Source: RH-AL1 sp965198715
Lineage (GTDB): Bacteria > Pseudomonadota > Alphaproteobacteria > Rhizobiales > Beijerinckiaceae
Assembly: GCA_965198715.1 (NCBI GenBank)
Contig: CBDAPV010000001.1
Location: forward strand, 1,550,001-1,614,000
Length of the DNA: 64,000 nucleotides
Reading direction: 5' to 3'
Below, in pieces: positions 51,708-59,682 of this stretch (the stretch's first letter is position 1; every line of letters starts with the position of its first letter). The translations under genes were made by a program, and so were the position numbers. The notes under the pieces were generated by a model. It saw only the letters and a program-made list of their open reading frames with translations, was not told the origin of the DNA and did not search any database.

Positions 51708-52153
51708 AGCCGCCCGCGGAGCGCCTGCAGCTCTCGACCTATCCCTTCACGACCGAGATCGAGCCGCGCTTCGGCGACATGGACTCGCTGCGCCACCTCA
51801 ACAACGTCGCGCTCGCCGGCATCCATGAGGAGACGCGGCTGCGCTTCACGCGCACCTTCCGCCACACGCCGGAGGGCGAGGACGGTCAGCGCCCGGTGCT
51901 GGCCCAGATCACGATCCGCTACCTCGCGGAAGGCATCTATCCCGGCACGCTGACAGCCGGCATCGGCGCGCTTCACATCGGACGCACCTCCTACACGGTG
52001 GGGCAGGCCCTGTTCCAGGATGGCCGATGCATCGGCACGGCCGACACGGTGATCGTGTGGACCTCCGCCGGACGCCCGCATCCGATCCCGGATCGTTTCC
52101 GCGCCGCCCTCGAGGCGGCGCTCATCGAGCAGCCCGCTCCAGCCGACGCCTGA
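51704..52153 (+). CDS. 4HBT-type hotdog acyl-CoA thioesterase
   Basis: A 149-residue hotdog protein. 'EIEPRFGDMDSLRHLNNVALAGIHEETRLRF' is the 4-hydroxybenzoyl-CoA thioesterase motif with the catalytic Asp in GDMDSLRHLNN. 'ITIRYLAEGIYPGTL' and 'SYTVGQALFQDGRCIGTADTVIVW' complete the fold. GTG start at 51704 overlaps the ACAD stop. Likely releases CoA from dead-end intermediates. Confidence 0.85.
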   Translation: MKPPAERLQLSTYPFTTEIEPRFGDMDSLRHLNNVALAGIHEETRLRFTRTFRHTPEGEDGQRPVLAQITIRYLAEGIYPGTLTAGIGALHIGRTSYTVGQALFQDGRCIGTADTVIVWTSAGRPHPIPDRFRAALEAALIEQPAPADA

Positions 52154-52164
52154 AGGAGAAGACC

Positions 52165-53382
52165 ATGCGCGAAGCCGTGATCGTGTCCACCGCCCGCACG
52201 CCGATCGGCAAGGCCTTTCGCGGCGCCTTCAACAACACGCAGAGCCAGACCCTGGCCGGCTTCGCGCTGGAGCACGCGGTGAAGCGCGCCGGCCTGGAAG
52301 GCGGCGAGATCGAGGACGTCGTGATGGGCTGCGGGCGCCAGCAGGGTTCGCAGGCGACCAACATCGCGCGACAGGCGGCGCTGCGCGCGGGGCTGCCGAC
52401 GACGGTGCCCGGCATGAGCATCGACCGGCAATGCGCCTCCGGCCTGATGGCGGTGGCCACCGCTGCCAAGCAGATCCTGTTCGATGGCCAGCAGATCGCC
52501 GTGGGTGCCGGCGTCGAGTCGATCACCCTGGTGCAGAACGAGCACTCCAACCTATTCCGCACGCAGGACCCCTGGCTCGTGGAGCACCTGCCGCAGACCT
52601 ACATGACGATGCTGGAGACGGCCGAGATCGTCGCCGACCGCTACGGCATCAGCCGAGAGGCGCAGGACGAATATTCGCTGAAGTCGCAGCAGCGCACCGC
52701 GCAGGCACAGTCCGATGGTCTTTTCGACGACGAGATCGTGCCGATGAGCACGACCAAGCTTGTCACCGACAAGGCGACAGGCGAGACCCGCGAGGAGGCG
52801 GTGACGCTCTCCCTCGACGAGGGCAATCGCTCGCAGACGACGCTCGCCGACCTCGCCAAGCTGAAGCCGGTCTTCAAGAACGGCCAGGTGATCAAGGAGG
52901 GCGGCTACATCACCGCCGGCAACGCCTCACAGCTGTCGGACGGCGCCGCGGCGCTGGTGCTGATGGAGGCCAAGGAGGCGGAGCGCCGCGGCCTGCATCC
53001 ACTCGGCGCCTACCGCGGCATGGCGGTGGCCGGCTGCGACCCCGATGAGATGGGCATCGGCCCGGTGTTCGCGATTCCCAAGCTGCTCAAGGCGCACGGT
53101 CTCGGCGTTGAGGACATCGATGTGTGGCAGCTCAACGAGGCCTTCGCCGTGCAGGTGATCTACTGCCGCGACAAGCTCGGCATCCCCGACGAGAAGCTCA
53201 ACGTGCGCGGCGGCGCCATCGCCATCGGCCACCCCTACGGCATGACCGGAGCCCGCTTGGTCGGTCACACCCTGCTCGAGGGCCGTCGCGCCAAGGCCAA
53301 GGACCCGAAGGTCAAGTACGGCATCGTCACCATGTGCGTCGGCGGCGGGCAGGGCGCGGCCGGGTTGTTCGAGATCTACTGA
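52165..53382 (+). CDS. acetyl-CoA acyltransferase (thiolase, PimB-like role)
   Basis: A 405-residue degradative thiolase. Nucleophile C90 is in 'SIDRQCASGLMAVAT'. The other catalytic residues are in 'NVRGGAIAIGHPYGMTGAR' (His) and 'MCVGGGQGAAGLFE' (Cys). 'NEAFAVQVIYCRDKLG' is also typical. AAGGAG five bases before the ATG at 52165 sets the start. It carries out the last beta-oxidation step, which the PimFACD-type operon itself lacks, so it probably serves that pathway. Confidence 0.93.
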   Translation: MREAVIVSTARTPIGKAFRGAFNNTQSQTLAGFALEHAVKRAGLEGGEIEDVVMGCGRQQGSQATNIARQAALRAGLPTTVPGMSIDRQCASGLMAVATAAKQILFDGQQIAVGAGVESITLVQNEHSNLFRTQDPWLVEHLPQTYMTMLETAEIVADRYGISREAQDEYSLKSQQRTAQAQSDGLFDDEIVPMSTTKLVTDKATGETREEAVTLSLDEGNRSQTTLADLAKLKPVFKNGQVIKEGGYITAGNASQLSDGAAALVLMEAKEAERRGLHPLGAYRGMAVAGCDPDEMGIGPVFAIPKLLKAHGLGVEDIDVWQLNEAFAVQVIYCRDKLGIPDEKLNVRGGAIAIGHPYGMTGARLVGHTLLEGRRAKAKDPKVKYGIVTMCVGGGQGAAGLFEIY

Positions 53383-53462
53383 GGCTCGGGGCCTCGCCGC
53401 GCACGCCTTCCCAGACCGCCCGAGATCGCGATAGGTTCGATCTTGCTGTGGCTGGGACTCAC

Positions 53463-54854
53463 ATGACGACTTACGCCAGCACTTTCGACGGAGAACGGCA
53501 CGTGTTCCCGGATCTGCGCGCCCTGTTGGCCGCGGCCTCGCCGCAGCGCTCTGGCGACGAACTCGCCGGGATCGCGGCCGAGAGCGCGGCGCAGCGCGTG
53601 GCGGCGCAATCCGTGCTGGCCGACACGCCGCTTACGACCTTCCTCGACGAGGTGCTCGTGCCCTATGAGGACGACGAGGTGACGCGCCTCATCATCGACA
53701 CGCACGACGCCGCGTCCTTCGCCGCCATCTCGCACCTGACCGTCGGCGGCTTTCGCGAATGGCTGCTGTCCTACGCCTGTGACGCGGCGGCGCTGGCCGG
53801 CATCGCGCCGGGGGTGACGCCGGAGATGGCGGCGGCCGTCTGCAAGCTGATGCGCAACCAGGACCTCATCGCGGTGGCGCGCAAGTGTCGGGTGGTGACG
53901 GCCTTCCGCAACACGCTCGGCTTGCCGGGGCGGCTCTCGACGCGGCTGCAGCCCAACCATCCGACGGATGACCTCGAGGGCATCGCCGCCTCGACGCTGG
54001 ACGGGCTTCTCTACGGGACGGGCGACGCCGTGATCGGGGTCAATCCGGCCGGCGACAACGTGGCCAACGCCATGGCGCTGCTCGCCATGATGGAGGAACT
54101 GCGGCTGCGCTACGCGATCCCGACGCAGACTTGCGTGCTCACGCACGTGACGAACGCCATCGTCGCGATGGAGCGCGGCGCCCCCGTGGACCTCGTGTTT
54201 CAGTCGATCGCCGGCACGCAGGCGGCCAATGCCGGATTCGGCGTGACGCTGGAGATCCTGCGCGAGGCGCGCGAGGCGGCGCTGGCGCTGAAGCGCGGCA
54301 CGCTCGGCGACAACGTGATGTATTTCGAGACGGGGCAGGGCGCGGCACTCTCGGCCGACGCGCACCACGGCATCGACCAGCAGACGGTCGAGGCGCGCGC
54401 CTACGCGGTCGCGCGCGCCTTCAAGCCGCTGATCGTCAACACGGTCGTGGGCTTCATCGGGCCGGAGTACCTCTACGACGGCAAGCAGATCGTCCGCGCC
54501 GGGCTCGAGGACCATTTCTGCGCCAAGCTGATGGGCCTGCCGATGGGGGTGGACGTCTGCTACACCAACCATGCCGAGGCCGACCAGGACGACATGGACG
54601 GACTGATGACCCTGCTCGCCGTCGCCGGGACGACCTTCCTGATCACCGTGCCCGGCGCCGACGACGTGATGCTGAACTACCAGAGCCTGTCGTTCCACGA
54701 CGCGCTCTACCTGCGTTCGGTGCTGGGCGTGCGGGCCGCGCCGGAGTTCGAGGATTGGCTCGCTCGCATGGCCATGAAGGACACCGAAGATCGCATCCTG
54801 CCGGCGCCGGACAACCCGCGCCTGACGCGCCTGATCGAGGCGGCCCATGGGTGA
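53463..54854 (+). CDS. eutB: ethanolamine ammonia-lyase large subunit
   Basis: A 463-residue adenosylcobalamin-dependent TIM-barrel subunit; with EutC it splits ethanolamine to acetaldehyde and ammonia. Recognisable blocks: 'LMRNQDLIAVARKCRVVTAFRNTLGLPGRLSTRLQPNHPTDD', 'GDAVIGVNPAGDN', 'CVLTHVTNAI', 'VDLVFQSIAGTQAANAGFGV', 'YFETGQGAALSADAHHG', 'GLPMGVDVCYTNHAEADQDDMD'. ATG at 53463. It overlaps eutC by eight bases. No microcompartment shell, EutA reactivase or permease gene is nearby, so this is a minimal catabolic pair. Confidence 0.96.
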   Translation: MTTYASTFDGERHVFPDLRALLAAASPQRSGDELAGIAAESAAQRVAAQSVLADTPLTTFLDEVLVPYEDDEVTRLIIDTHDAASFAAISHLTVGGFREWLLSYACDAAALAGIAPGVTPEMAAAVCKLMRNQDLIAVARKCRVVTAFRNTLGLPGRLSTRLQPNHPTDDLEGIAASTLDGLLYGTGDAVIGVNPAGDNVANAMALLAMMEELRLRYAIPTQTCVLTHVTNAIVAMERGAPVDLVFQSIAGTQAANAGFGVTLEILREAREAALALKRGTLGDNVMYFETGQGAALSADAHHGIDQQTVEARAYAVARAFKPLIVNTVVGFIGPEYLYDGKQIVRAGLEDHFCAKLMGLPMGVDVCYTNHAEADQDDMDGLMTLLAVAGTTFLITVPGADDVMLNYQSLSFHDALYLRSVLGVRAAPEFEDWLARMAMKDTEDRILPAPDNPRLTRLIEAAHG

Positions 54855-55605
54855 ACCGCCGGTGCGCGATGCGGCGACGCGGGACCCGTGGGCGCGGCTT
54901 CGCGCCGCTACGAGCGCGCGCATCGGCCTGGGCCGCGCCGGCGATGCCATGCGCACGCGCGACGTGCTCGCGTTCCAGCTCGCCCACGGGCGGGCGCGCG
55001 ACGCCGTGCACAAGCCGCTCGACGTCGAGGCGCTGGCCGCGACGCTGCCGGAGATGCCGGTGGTCGTGCGCAGCCGCGCGTCGGACCGGCTCACCTATCT
55101 GCGGCGTCCCGATCTCGGGCGGCGGCTCGATCCCGCCTGCGAAGGCGCGCTGTCGCCCGGCGACCATGACGCGGTGTTCGTGATCGCCGACGGTCTCTCG
55201 GCGACGGGCGTGCAGCAGTACGCCGCGCCGCTGCTCCGGGCCTGCATGGCGCGGCTCGAGGGATGGCGGCTGGCGCCGACCGTGGTGGCGACGCAGGCGC
55301 GGGTGGCGCTCGGCGACGAGATCGGCGAGCGCCTCGGCGCACGGATCTGCGCGGTGCTGATCGGCGAGCGCCCCGGCCTCAGCGTCGCCGACAGCCTCGG
55401 CGTCTACCTGACCTTCTCTCCCCGCTTCGGGCGGCGGGACTCCGAGCGCAACTGCATCTCCAATATCCATCCCGCCGGGCTCGGCTACGAGGCGGCGGCG
55501 GAGAAGCTGGCGTGGCTGATGCGCGAGGCGCGGGTCCGCGGGCTGACCGGGGTCGGGCTCAAGGACGACAGCGTCCTGCTGCCGAGGGGCGAGACGGGAT
55601 CGTAG
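54847..55605 (+). CDS. eutC: ethanolamine ammonia-lyase small subunit
   Basis: A 252-residue subunit that binds the cobalamin lower part with EutB. Diagnostic text: 'ATSARIGLGRAGDAMRTRDVLAFQLAHGRARDAV', 'VVRSRASDRLTYLRRPDLGRRLD', 'VIADGLSATGVQQYAAPLL', 'LIGERPGLSVADSLGVYLTFSPRFGRRDSERNCISNIHPAGLGYEAAAEKLAWL'. Intact and of normal length. Start ATG lies inside the end of eutB, so the two are coupled. The next plus-strand gene, ureG, starts 152 bases on. Confidence 0.96.
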   Translation: MGEPPVRDAATRDPWARLRAATSARIGLGRAGDAMRTRDVLAFQLAHGRARDAVHKPLDVEALAATLPEMPVVVRSRASDRLTYLRRPDLGRRLDPACEGALSPGDHDAVFVIADGLSATGVQQYAAPLLRACMARLEGWRLAPTVVATQARVALGDEIGERLGARICAVLIGERPGLSVADSLGVYLTFSPRFGRRDSERNCISNIHPAGLGYEAAAEKLAWLMREARVRGLTGVGLKDDSVLLPRGETGS

Positions 55606-55720
55606 ACCAAGACCGGCAGTCCCGAAACGGCGGGTCTCGCCATCGAGCTGGACGTCGCCGGCACTTCGAGCCTGACGCCGGAACAAGCGACCCGGCTTAG
55701 AGATCGATCGCGACCCGCGA

Positions 55721-55746
55721 CCCTTTCGACTCGACCTTCGAAAGGG
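55721..55746. other. perfect hairpin just upstream of ureG
   Basis: CCCTTTCGA (55721-55729) pairs perfectly with TCGAAAGGG (55738-55746) around an eight-base loop. It ends 11 bases before the ureG ATG, so it sits next to or covers part of the ribosome-binding site (GAGAG). It could influence ureG translation, or it may end the eutBC transcript; there is no T run. Confidence 0.4.
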
Positions 55747-55757
55747 TACGAGAGACC

Positions 55758-56381
55758 ATGGCGTCTTCCCCCAACGGTCCCCTGCGCGTCGGCATCGGCG
55801 GCCCCGTCGGCTCGGGCAAGACGGCGCTGATGGAGCAGCTCTGCCGGCGCTTCCGCGGCAGCTTCGAGCTCGCCGCCATCACCAACGACATCTACACCAA
55901 GGAGGACGCGCGCATCCTTACGGAGGCGGGCGCGCTCGAGCAGGAGCGCATCATGGGCGTCGAGACCGGCGGCTGCCCGCACACCGCGATCCGCGAGGAC
56001 GCCTCGATGAACCTCGCCGCCATCGCCACGATGCGGCGCCGGTTTCCCGCGCTCGACCTGGTGCTCATCGAATCCGGTGGCGACAACCTCGCGGCGACCT
56101 TCTCGCCCGAGCTGGCCGACCTCACGATCTACGTGATCGATGTCTCGGGCGGCGAGAAGATCCCGCGCAAAGGCGGCCCCGGCATCACCCGCTCCGACCT
56201 GCTGGTCATCAACAAGATCGACCTCGCGCCCCACGTCGGCGCCTCGCTCGAGGTGATGGAGCGCGACGCGCGGCGCATGCGCGGCGACAAGCCGTTCGTG
56301 TTCACCAACATGCGCGAGGGCACCGGCGTCGATGTCGTCGCGCGTTTCGTCGAGACCGCCGGCGGCCTCGTCGCCGCCTGA
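55758..56381 (+). CDS. ureG: urease accessory GTPase UreG
   Basis: A 207-residue SIMIBI GTPase that delivers nickel to urease. P-loop 'GIGGPVGSGKTALMEQL' (about residues 12-28), 'AAITNDIYTKEDA', metal-binding C-P-H in 'VETGGCPHTAIREDAS', 'LVLIESGGDNLAATFSPELADL', and 'VINKIDLAPHVGA'. Full length. It lies on the plus strand, convergent with ureF with only four bases between stops, whereas the rest of the cluster is on the minus strand. Confidence 0.97.
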   Translation: MASSPNGPLRVGIGGPVGSGKTALMEQLCRRFRGSFELAAITNDIYTKEDARILTEAGALEQERIMGVETGGCPHTAIREDASMNLAAIATMRRRFPALDLVLIESGGDNLAATFSPELADLTIYVIDVSGGEKIPRKGGPGITRSDLLVINKIDLAPHVGASLEVMERDARRMRGDKPFVFTNMREGTGVDVVARFVETAGGLVAA

Positions 56382-56385
56382 GTTT

Positions 56386-57057
56386 TCAGGAGCGGAACAG
56401 GCGCGAGTACTGGGTCTCGTGGCGCATGGCGGCGATGTCGGAGCGCCAGGCGCAGGTGCCGAGGTCATCGAGCGTCGTAGCCTCGGCCCAGGCGGCGAGG
56501 TCGAGCACGGCCGGCGCCAGGCCGGCGATGATGGCCTGCCCCTCGCTCTGGCCGATCGCGCCGAGCCGCAGCGCGGCCGAGACGAGGTTGCTCACGGTGG
56601 CCTGTGCGAACGTCTCGAGCGTAGCGCGCAATCCGATCGCGTGAGCGGCCGCGGCGGCGCCGACGGCGACGGGATAGGCCAGGTCCCGGCCCTCCAAGGT
56701 GCGCGCCATGCGGACGAGCGCCGGCGCCGGCCATGCCGCCGTGACGGCGGCGAGGAAGGCCGTGCCCTGCGCCGCGGTCTCCAGGTGCCGCTCGGACGAG
56801 GGCGCCAGCGCCAGCGCCAGCTCGTTGACGGCCGCGAGGCCGTCCGGCTCGCGCCAGACGGCGGCGAGGAGCACGGCGTCGGCCCGTACGGCGCCGTGTT
56901 GCAGCAGGTCTTCGAGCCACGCCCGCAGATCGGCCACCCCACGGACGTCGCCGCACTCGATGGCCCATTCGAGCCCGTGCGAGAAGGCGAAGCCGCCGAC
57001 GGGAAAGGCCGGCGACAGCCAAGCGAACAGCGCGAGGCGCGCCGCGCCCTCAGCCAT
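56386..57057 (-). CDS. ureF: urease accessory protein UreF
   Basis: A 223-residue helical chaperone that forms the UreD-UreF-UreG complex on apo-urease. 'FAWLSPAFPVGGFAFSHGLEWAI' is the UreF hallmark, with 'LPVGAFSYS'-type positions conserved in variant form, and the C-terminus has 'SDIAAMRHETQYSRLFRS'. ATG at 57057 overlaps the ureE stop by eight bases. The upstream extension of the frame encodes the His-rich ureE tail in another frame and is not part of UreF. Confidence 0.92.
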   Translation of the reverse strand: MAEGAARLALFAWLSPAFPVGGFAFSHGLEWAIECGDVRGVADLRAWLEDLLQHGAVRADAVLLAAVWREPDGLAAVNELALALAPSSERHLETAAQGTAFLAAVTAAWPAPALVRMARTLEGRDLAYPVAVGAAAAAHAIGLRATLETFAQATVSNLVSAALRLGAIGQSEGQAIIAGLAPAVLDLAAWAEATTLDDLGTCAWRSDIAAMRHETQYSRLFRS

Positions 57058-57586
57058 GCGAATGAGCGTGGCTGCCGTGGTCGTGGCCGCCGTTTTCGTG
57101 GTCACCGTGGTCATGGCTGGCGTGCCCGCCGGCATAGGCGCCGCCCTCCGGGTCGAACGGCGCCTCGATCGGCCGCAGCCGCCCGCCGAGCCCTTCCACC
57201 ATCGCCTCGATCACGTGGTCGCGGCGGATGCGCAGGCGTCGGCCGGCGAGCTGCACGGGAAGGTGGCGGTTGCCGAGATGCCAGGCGATGCGCACGATCG
57301 CCGCCTCGCTCGCGCCGGTGATCTCGACCAGCGGCTCGGGCGCTGCCACCACCTCGACGAGGCCGCCATCCTCCAGCACGAGCGCGTCGCCGCCGCGCAA
57401 CGCGACCGCCTCGGGAAGGTCGAGGAGGAAGGCGGTGCCGTGCACGCCGCGCATCGAAAGGCGCCGTCGGTGCCGATCGTCGAAGCCGAGCACGACCACG
57501 TCGCGCGGCTTGTCCGACCAGGAGCCGAGCGGCGCGACGGCCGAGGCGCGCATCGGGCCGCGGGTCGGCTCCGAAGATGTCGTCAT
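57050..57586 (-). CDS. ureE: urease accessory nickel metallochaperone UreE
   Basis: A 178-residue nickel chaperone. The N-terminal domain has 'DDRHRRRLSMRGVHGTAFLLDLPEAVALRGGD'. The metal domain has 'RIAWHLGNRHLPVQL', 'RRDHVIEAMVEGLG', and the tail is rich in His ('ASHDHGDHENGGHDHGSH...'), as in nickel-storing UreE. ATG at 57586 (MTTSSEP) or 57598-57610 region (MNEYGSIN) are alternatives. The IS630 element begins just 14 bases beyond the upper candidate, so the insertion probably removed or replaced the original upstream context. Confidence 0.9.
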   Translation of the reverse strand: MTTSSEPTRGPMRASAVAPLGSWSDKPRDVVVLGFDDRHRRRLSMRGVHGTAFLLDLPEAVALRGGDALVLEDGGLVEVVAAPEPLVEITGASEAAIVRIAWHLGNRHLPVQLAGRRLRIRRDHVIEAMVEGLGGRLRPIEAPFDPEGGAYAGGHASHDHGDHENGGHDHGSHAHSHG

Positions 57587-57623
57587 GTTGATCGATCCGT
57601 ATTCATTCATCGCCGACAACCTA

Positions 57624-58672
57624 GAGCAGATTCCTTTCAGGTAGCATCGTAGCCTGCTGCGGTGAACATGTTGGCGCATTCGGCTGGCGTGATCTGGTCG
57701 ACGAGGCGGCCGATGGCGGCCCAGAGCGCGTCCTTGGACCGCTCGGCGGCCTTGCGCAGCAAGGCTTTGAGCTTGGCGAAGGCGTTCTCGATGGGGTTGA
57801 AGTCGGGGCTGTAGGGCGGCAGCAGGCGCAGTCTGGCGCCCGCCGCTGCAATCAGGGCTTCAACCCGCGTCCCCTTGTGGGCCGGCAGATTGTCCATGAT
57901 CACGATGTCGCCGGATCGCAGCTCGGGGACGAGCACGTGCTCGATGTAGGCCTCGAAGCAGGGTCGGTCGACGGCACCGTCGAGCACGAAGGGCGCCACG
58001 ATGCCGCGCAGGCTCAGGCCGGCCACCAGCGTCGTCGTCTTCCAATGGCCGTGCGGCACGCCCATCCTCAGCCGCTCGCCGCGCGGGGCGCGTCCGTGCG
58101 TGCGGGCCATCTTGGTCGAGGTGCCGGTCTCGTCGATGAAGATCAGCCGGTCGGGATCGAGATCGAGCTGGCCCTCGAACCACTCCTGCCGCGCCTGGCG
58201 GACGTCGGGACGGTCCTGCTCGGTGGCGTGCGCGGTCTTTTTTTACGCGTGATGGCGTGGCGGCGAAAGTAGCGCCAAAGCGCTGTGACGCTGACGAAGG
58301 CGCCCTCGCCAGCCAGGCGCGCCTTCAGCTCCACCAGCGTGATGTCGGGCACGTCGGCCAGTGCCGCCGCGATGAGGCCGGCGTGAGCCTCGGTACGGCG
58401 CGACAGGCGATCCCCGCCCTGCGGCTTGGCCCGGCCATCGCCGCCAGCGCGCCTAAGAGCGGCCCAGCGGATCGCGCTCGACGCACTGACGCCGAAGCGC
58501 GCCGCAGCCTCGCGGCAGGACAAGCCCTCCTCGACAGCCAAGAGGACGCGGGAGCGAAGGTCGTAGTGCAGCGATCGGGGCATCGGGCCTGGCCTCCTCG
58601 CCAGACCAGCCCTGAATCACAACGCGGCGCCGTGCGCTACCCCTCACGAGTCAACCGGCGAGGAAACTGCTC
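57624..58672 (-). mobile_element. IS630-family insertion sequence between ureD and ureE
   Basis: About 1049 bp bounded by imperfect terminal inverted repeats, GAGCAGATTCCT at the left and, on the complement, GAGCAGTTTCCT at the right. Each end is flanked by TA (57622-57623 and 58673-58674), the target duplication typical of IS630/Tc1 elements. It carries one transposase gene read in two frames on the minus strand, the same orientation as the urease genes. It appears complete and may be recent. Confidence 0.85.
57637..58583 (-). CDS. IS630-family DDE transposase, expressed by -1 frameshift
   Basis: Two overlapping frames give about 315 residues. The first (from ATG 58583) is a helix-turn-helix part: 'LSCREAAARFGVSASSAIRW' and 'DITLVELKARLA'. 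At an A7 run on the minus strand (58244-58238) a -1 shift leads into the catalytic part: 'RLIFIDETGTSTKMARTHGR' (first Asp), 'SGDIVIMDNLPAHKG' (second Asp) and 'YSPDFNPIENAFAKLKALLR' (Glu). Slippage at A6-A7 runs is usual for this family. No other damage is visible, so it is probably active. Confidence 0.85.
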
Positions 58673-58862
58673 TAGCTTGCCGGGCGAGCCGGCGCCGCAT
58701 CGATCACGCCATCGTCGGGAAGGATCGCCTTCTTAACGATGGCCTGGACGCTCAAAGGATCTTGACCCGTTGCGCCGCGCCGAAGTCCACCGCCACCGAC
58801 ATCAGCGAGATCGGCTCTTCCTGACGCGTTTCGGCAGCAAGGACGAGGCCGAACGATGCTGG

Positions 58863-59681
58863 TCACGTCCAGGTGCGCGGGAGCGGACCGGGGCGCAGCA
58901 CGCGGAGCGCTTCGACCACGCAGAGGCGCAGCCGCTCGGGCGAGCGCGACAGCAGTCGCGCGGTGAGCACGCCGTCGCGCAGGCTGGCGCCGCCTTTCAC
59001 CGCCTCGTCGCCGGCGGCGAAGGCCTCCAGCACGGCGCGCAGCGGGTCGAGCAGCGCCTCGATCCCATCGGCCGCCGCCAGGACCAGCGACACCGCGCTG
59101 GCGCCGCCGCCGAGCGCCGGCCGTGCCAGCGTGGCGTCCATCGGCGTCGCCAAGAGGCTCTCATCGGCGAAGACGAGTCGGCCATCGCGCCGCACCCGCC
59201 AGCCGTCGCGCAGCTCGCCCGTCGCGACCCGTTCGCCGTGGGCGGTGCGTCCGAACACGATCGTCTCGATGCCGACGAAGCGAGCGCCTACGGCGAGATC
59301 CAGCGCCAGCGAGCGGCGCAGCCGCGTGCCGTCGAAGAGGATCGTCTCCCGCGGCAGCCAGTGCAGCGTCGCGCCCACGCCCACCGCGAGCGTGGTCTCG
59401 ACCGAGGCGCCGGCATCGGCCGCGCGGTAGAGCTTCTCGGCCGCCACCGTGCTCAGCGTCACCGCGGCGCCTGCGCCGCTCACGGACACGTTCACGCTCA
59501 AGCGGTCGCCCCCGACGATACCGCCGCCGGTGTTGACCATGACGGCTTCGCAGCCGGCGCCGCGCAAGACGCGTAGCCGGAGGTGGCCGGCCTCGCCCAG
59601 GCGCTCCAGCCTCGTGCCGGAGGCATCGGCGACGAACACCGCGTCGATGCGGCTGACGCGCGCCGCGCCCTCCCGCGTCAC
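58863..59681 (-). CDS. ureD: urease accessory protein UreD (UreH)
   Basis: A 272-residue beta-rich scaffold that binds apo-urease first in nickel insertion. 'RVLRGAGCEAVMVNTGGGIVGGDRLSVNVSV', 'STVAAEKLYRA', 'LHWLPRETILFDGTRLRRSL' and 'RLLSRSPERLRLCVVEALRVLR' are typical. GTG start at 59681 lies one base after the ureC stop. The 190 bases between its stop and the IS element hold only short unassigned frames. Its position after ureC, not before ureA, is unusual for alphaproteobacteria. Confidence 0.92.
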   Translation of the reverse strand: MTREGAARVSRIDAVFVADASGTRLERLGEAGHLRLRVLRGAGCEAVMVNTGGGIVGGDRLSVNVSVSGAGAAVTLSTVAAEKLYRAADAGASVETTLAVGVGATLHWLPRETILFDGTRLRRSLALDLAVGARFVGIETIVFGRTAHGERVATGELRDGWRVRRDGRLVFADESLLATPMDATLARPALGGGASAVSLVLAAADGIEALLDPLRAVLEAFAAGDEAVKGGASLRDGVLTARLLSRSPERLRLCVVEALRVLRPGPLPRTWT

Positions 59682-59682
59682 C

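Noticed and set aside
58143..58583. Stand-alone helix-turn-helix regulator gene
   Set aside because: It is the first half of the IS630 transposase, ending just after the A7 slippage site; the catalytic half continues in the -1 frame.
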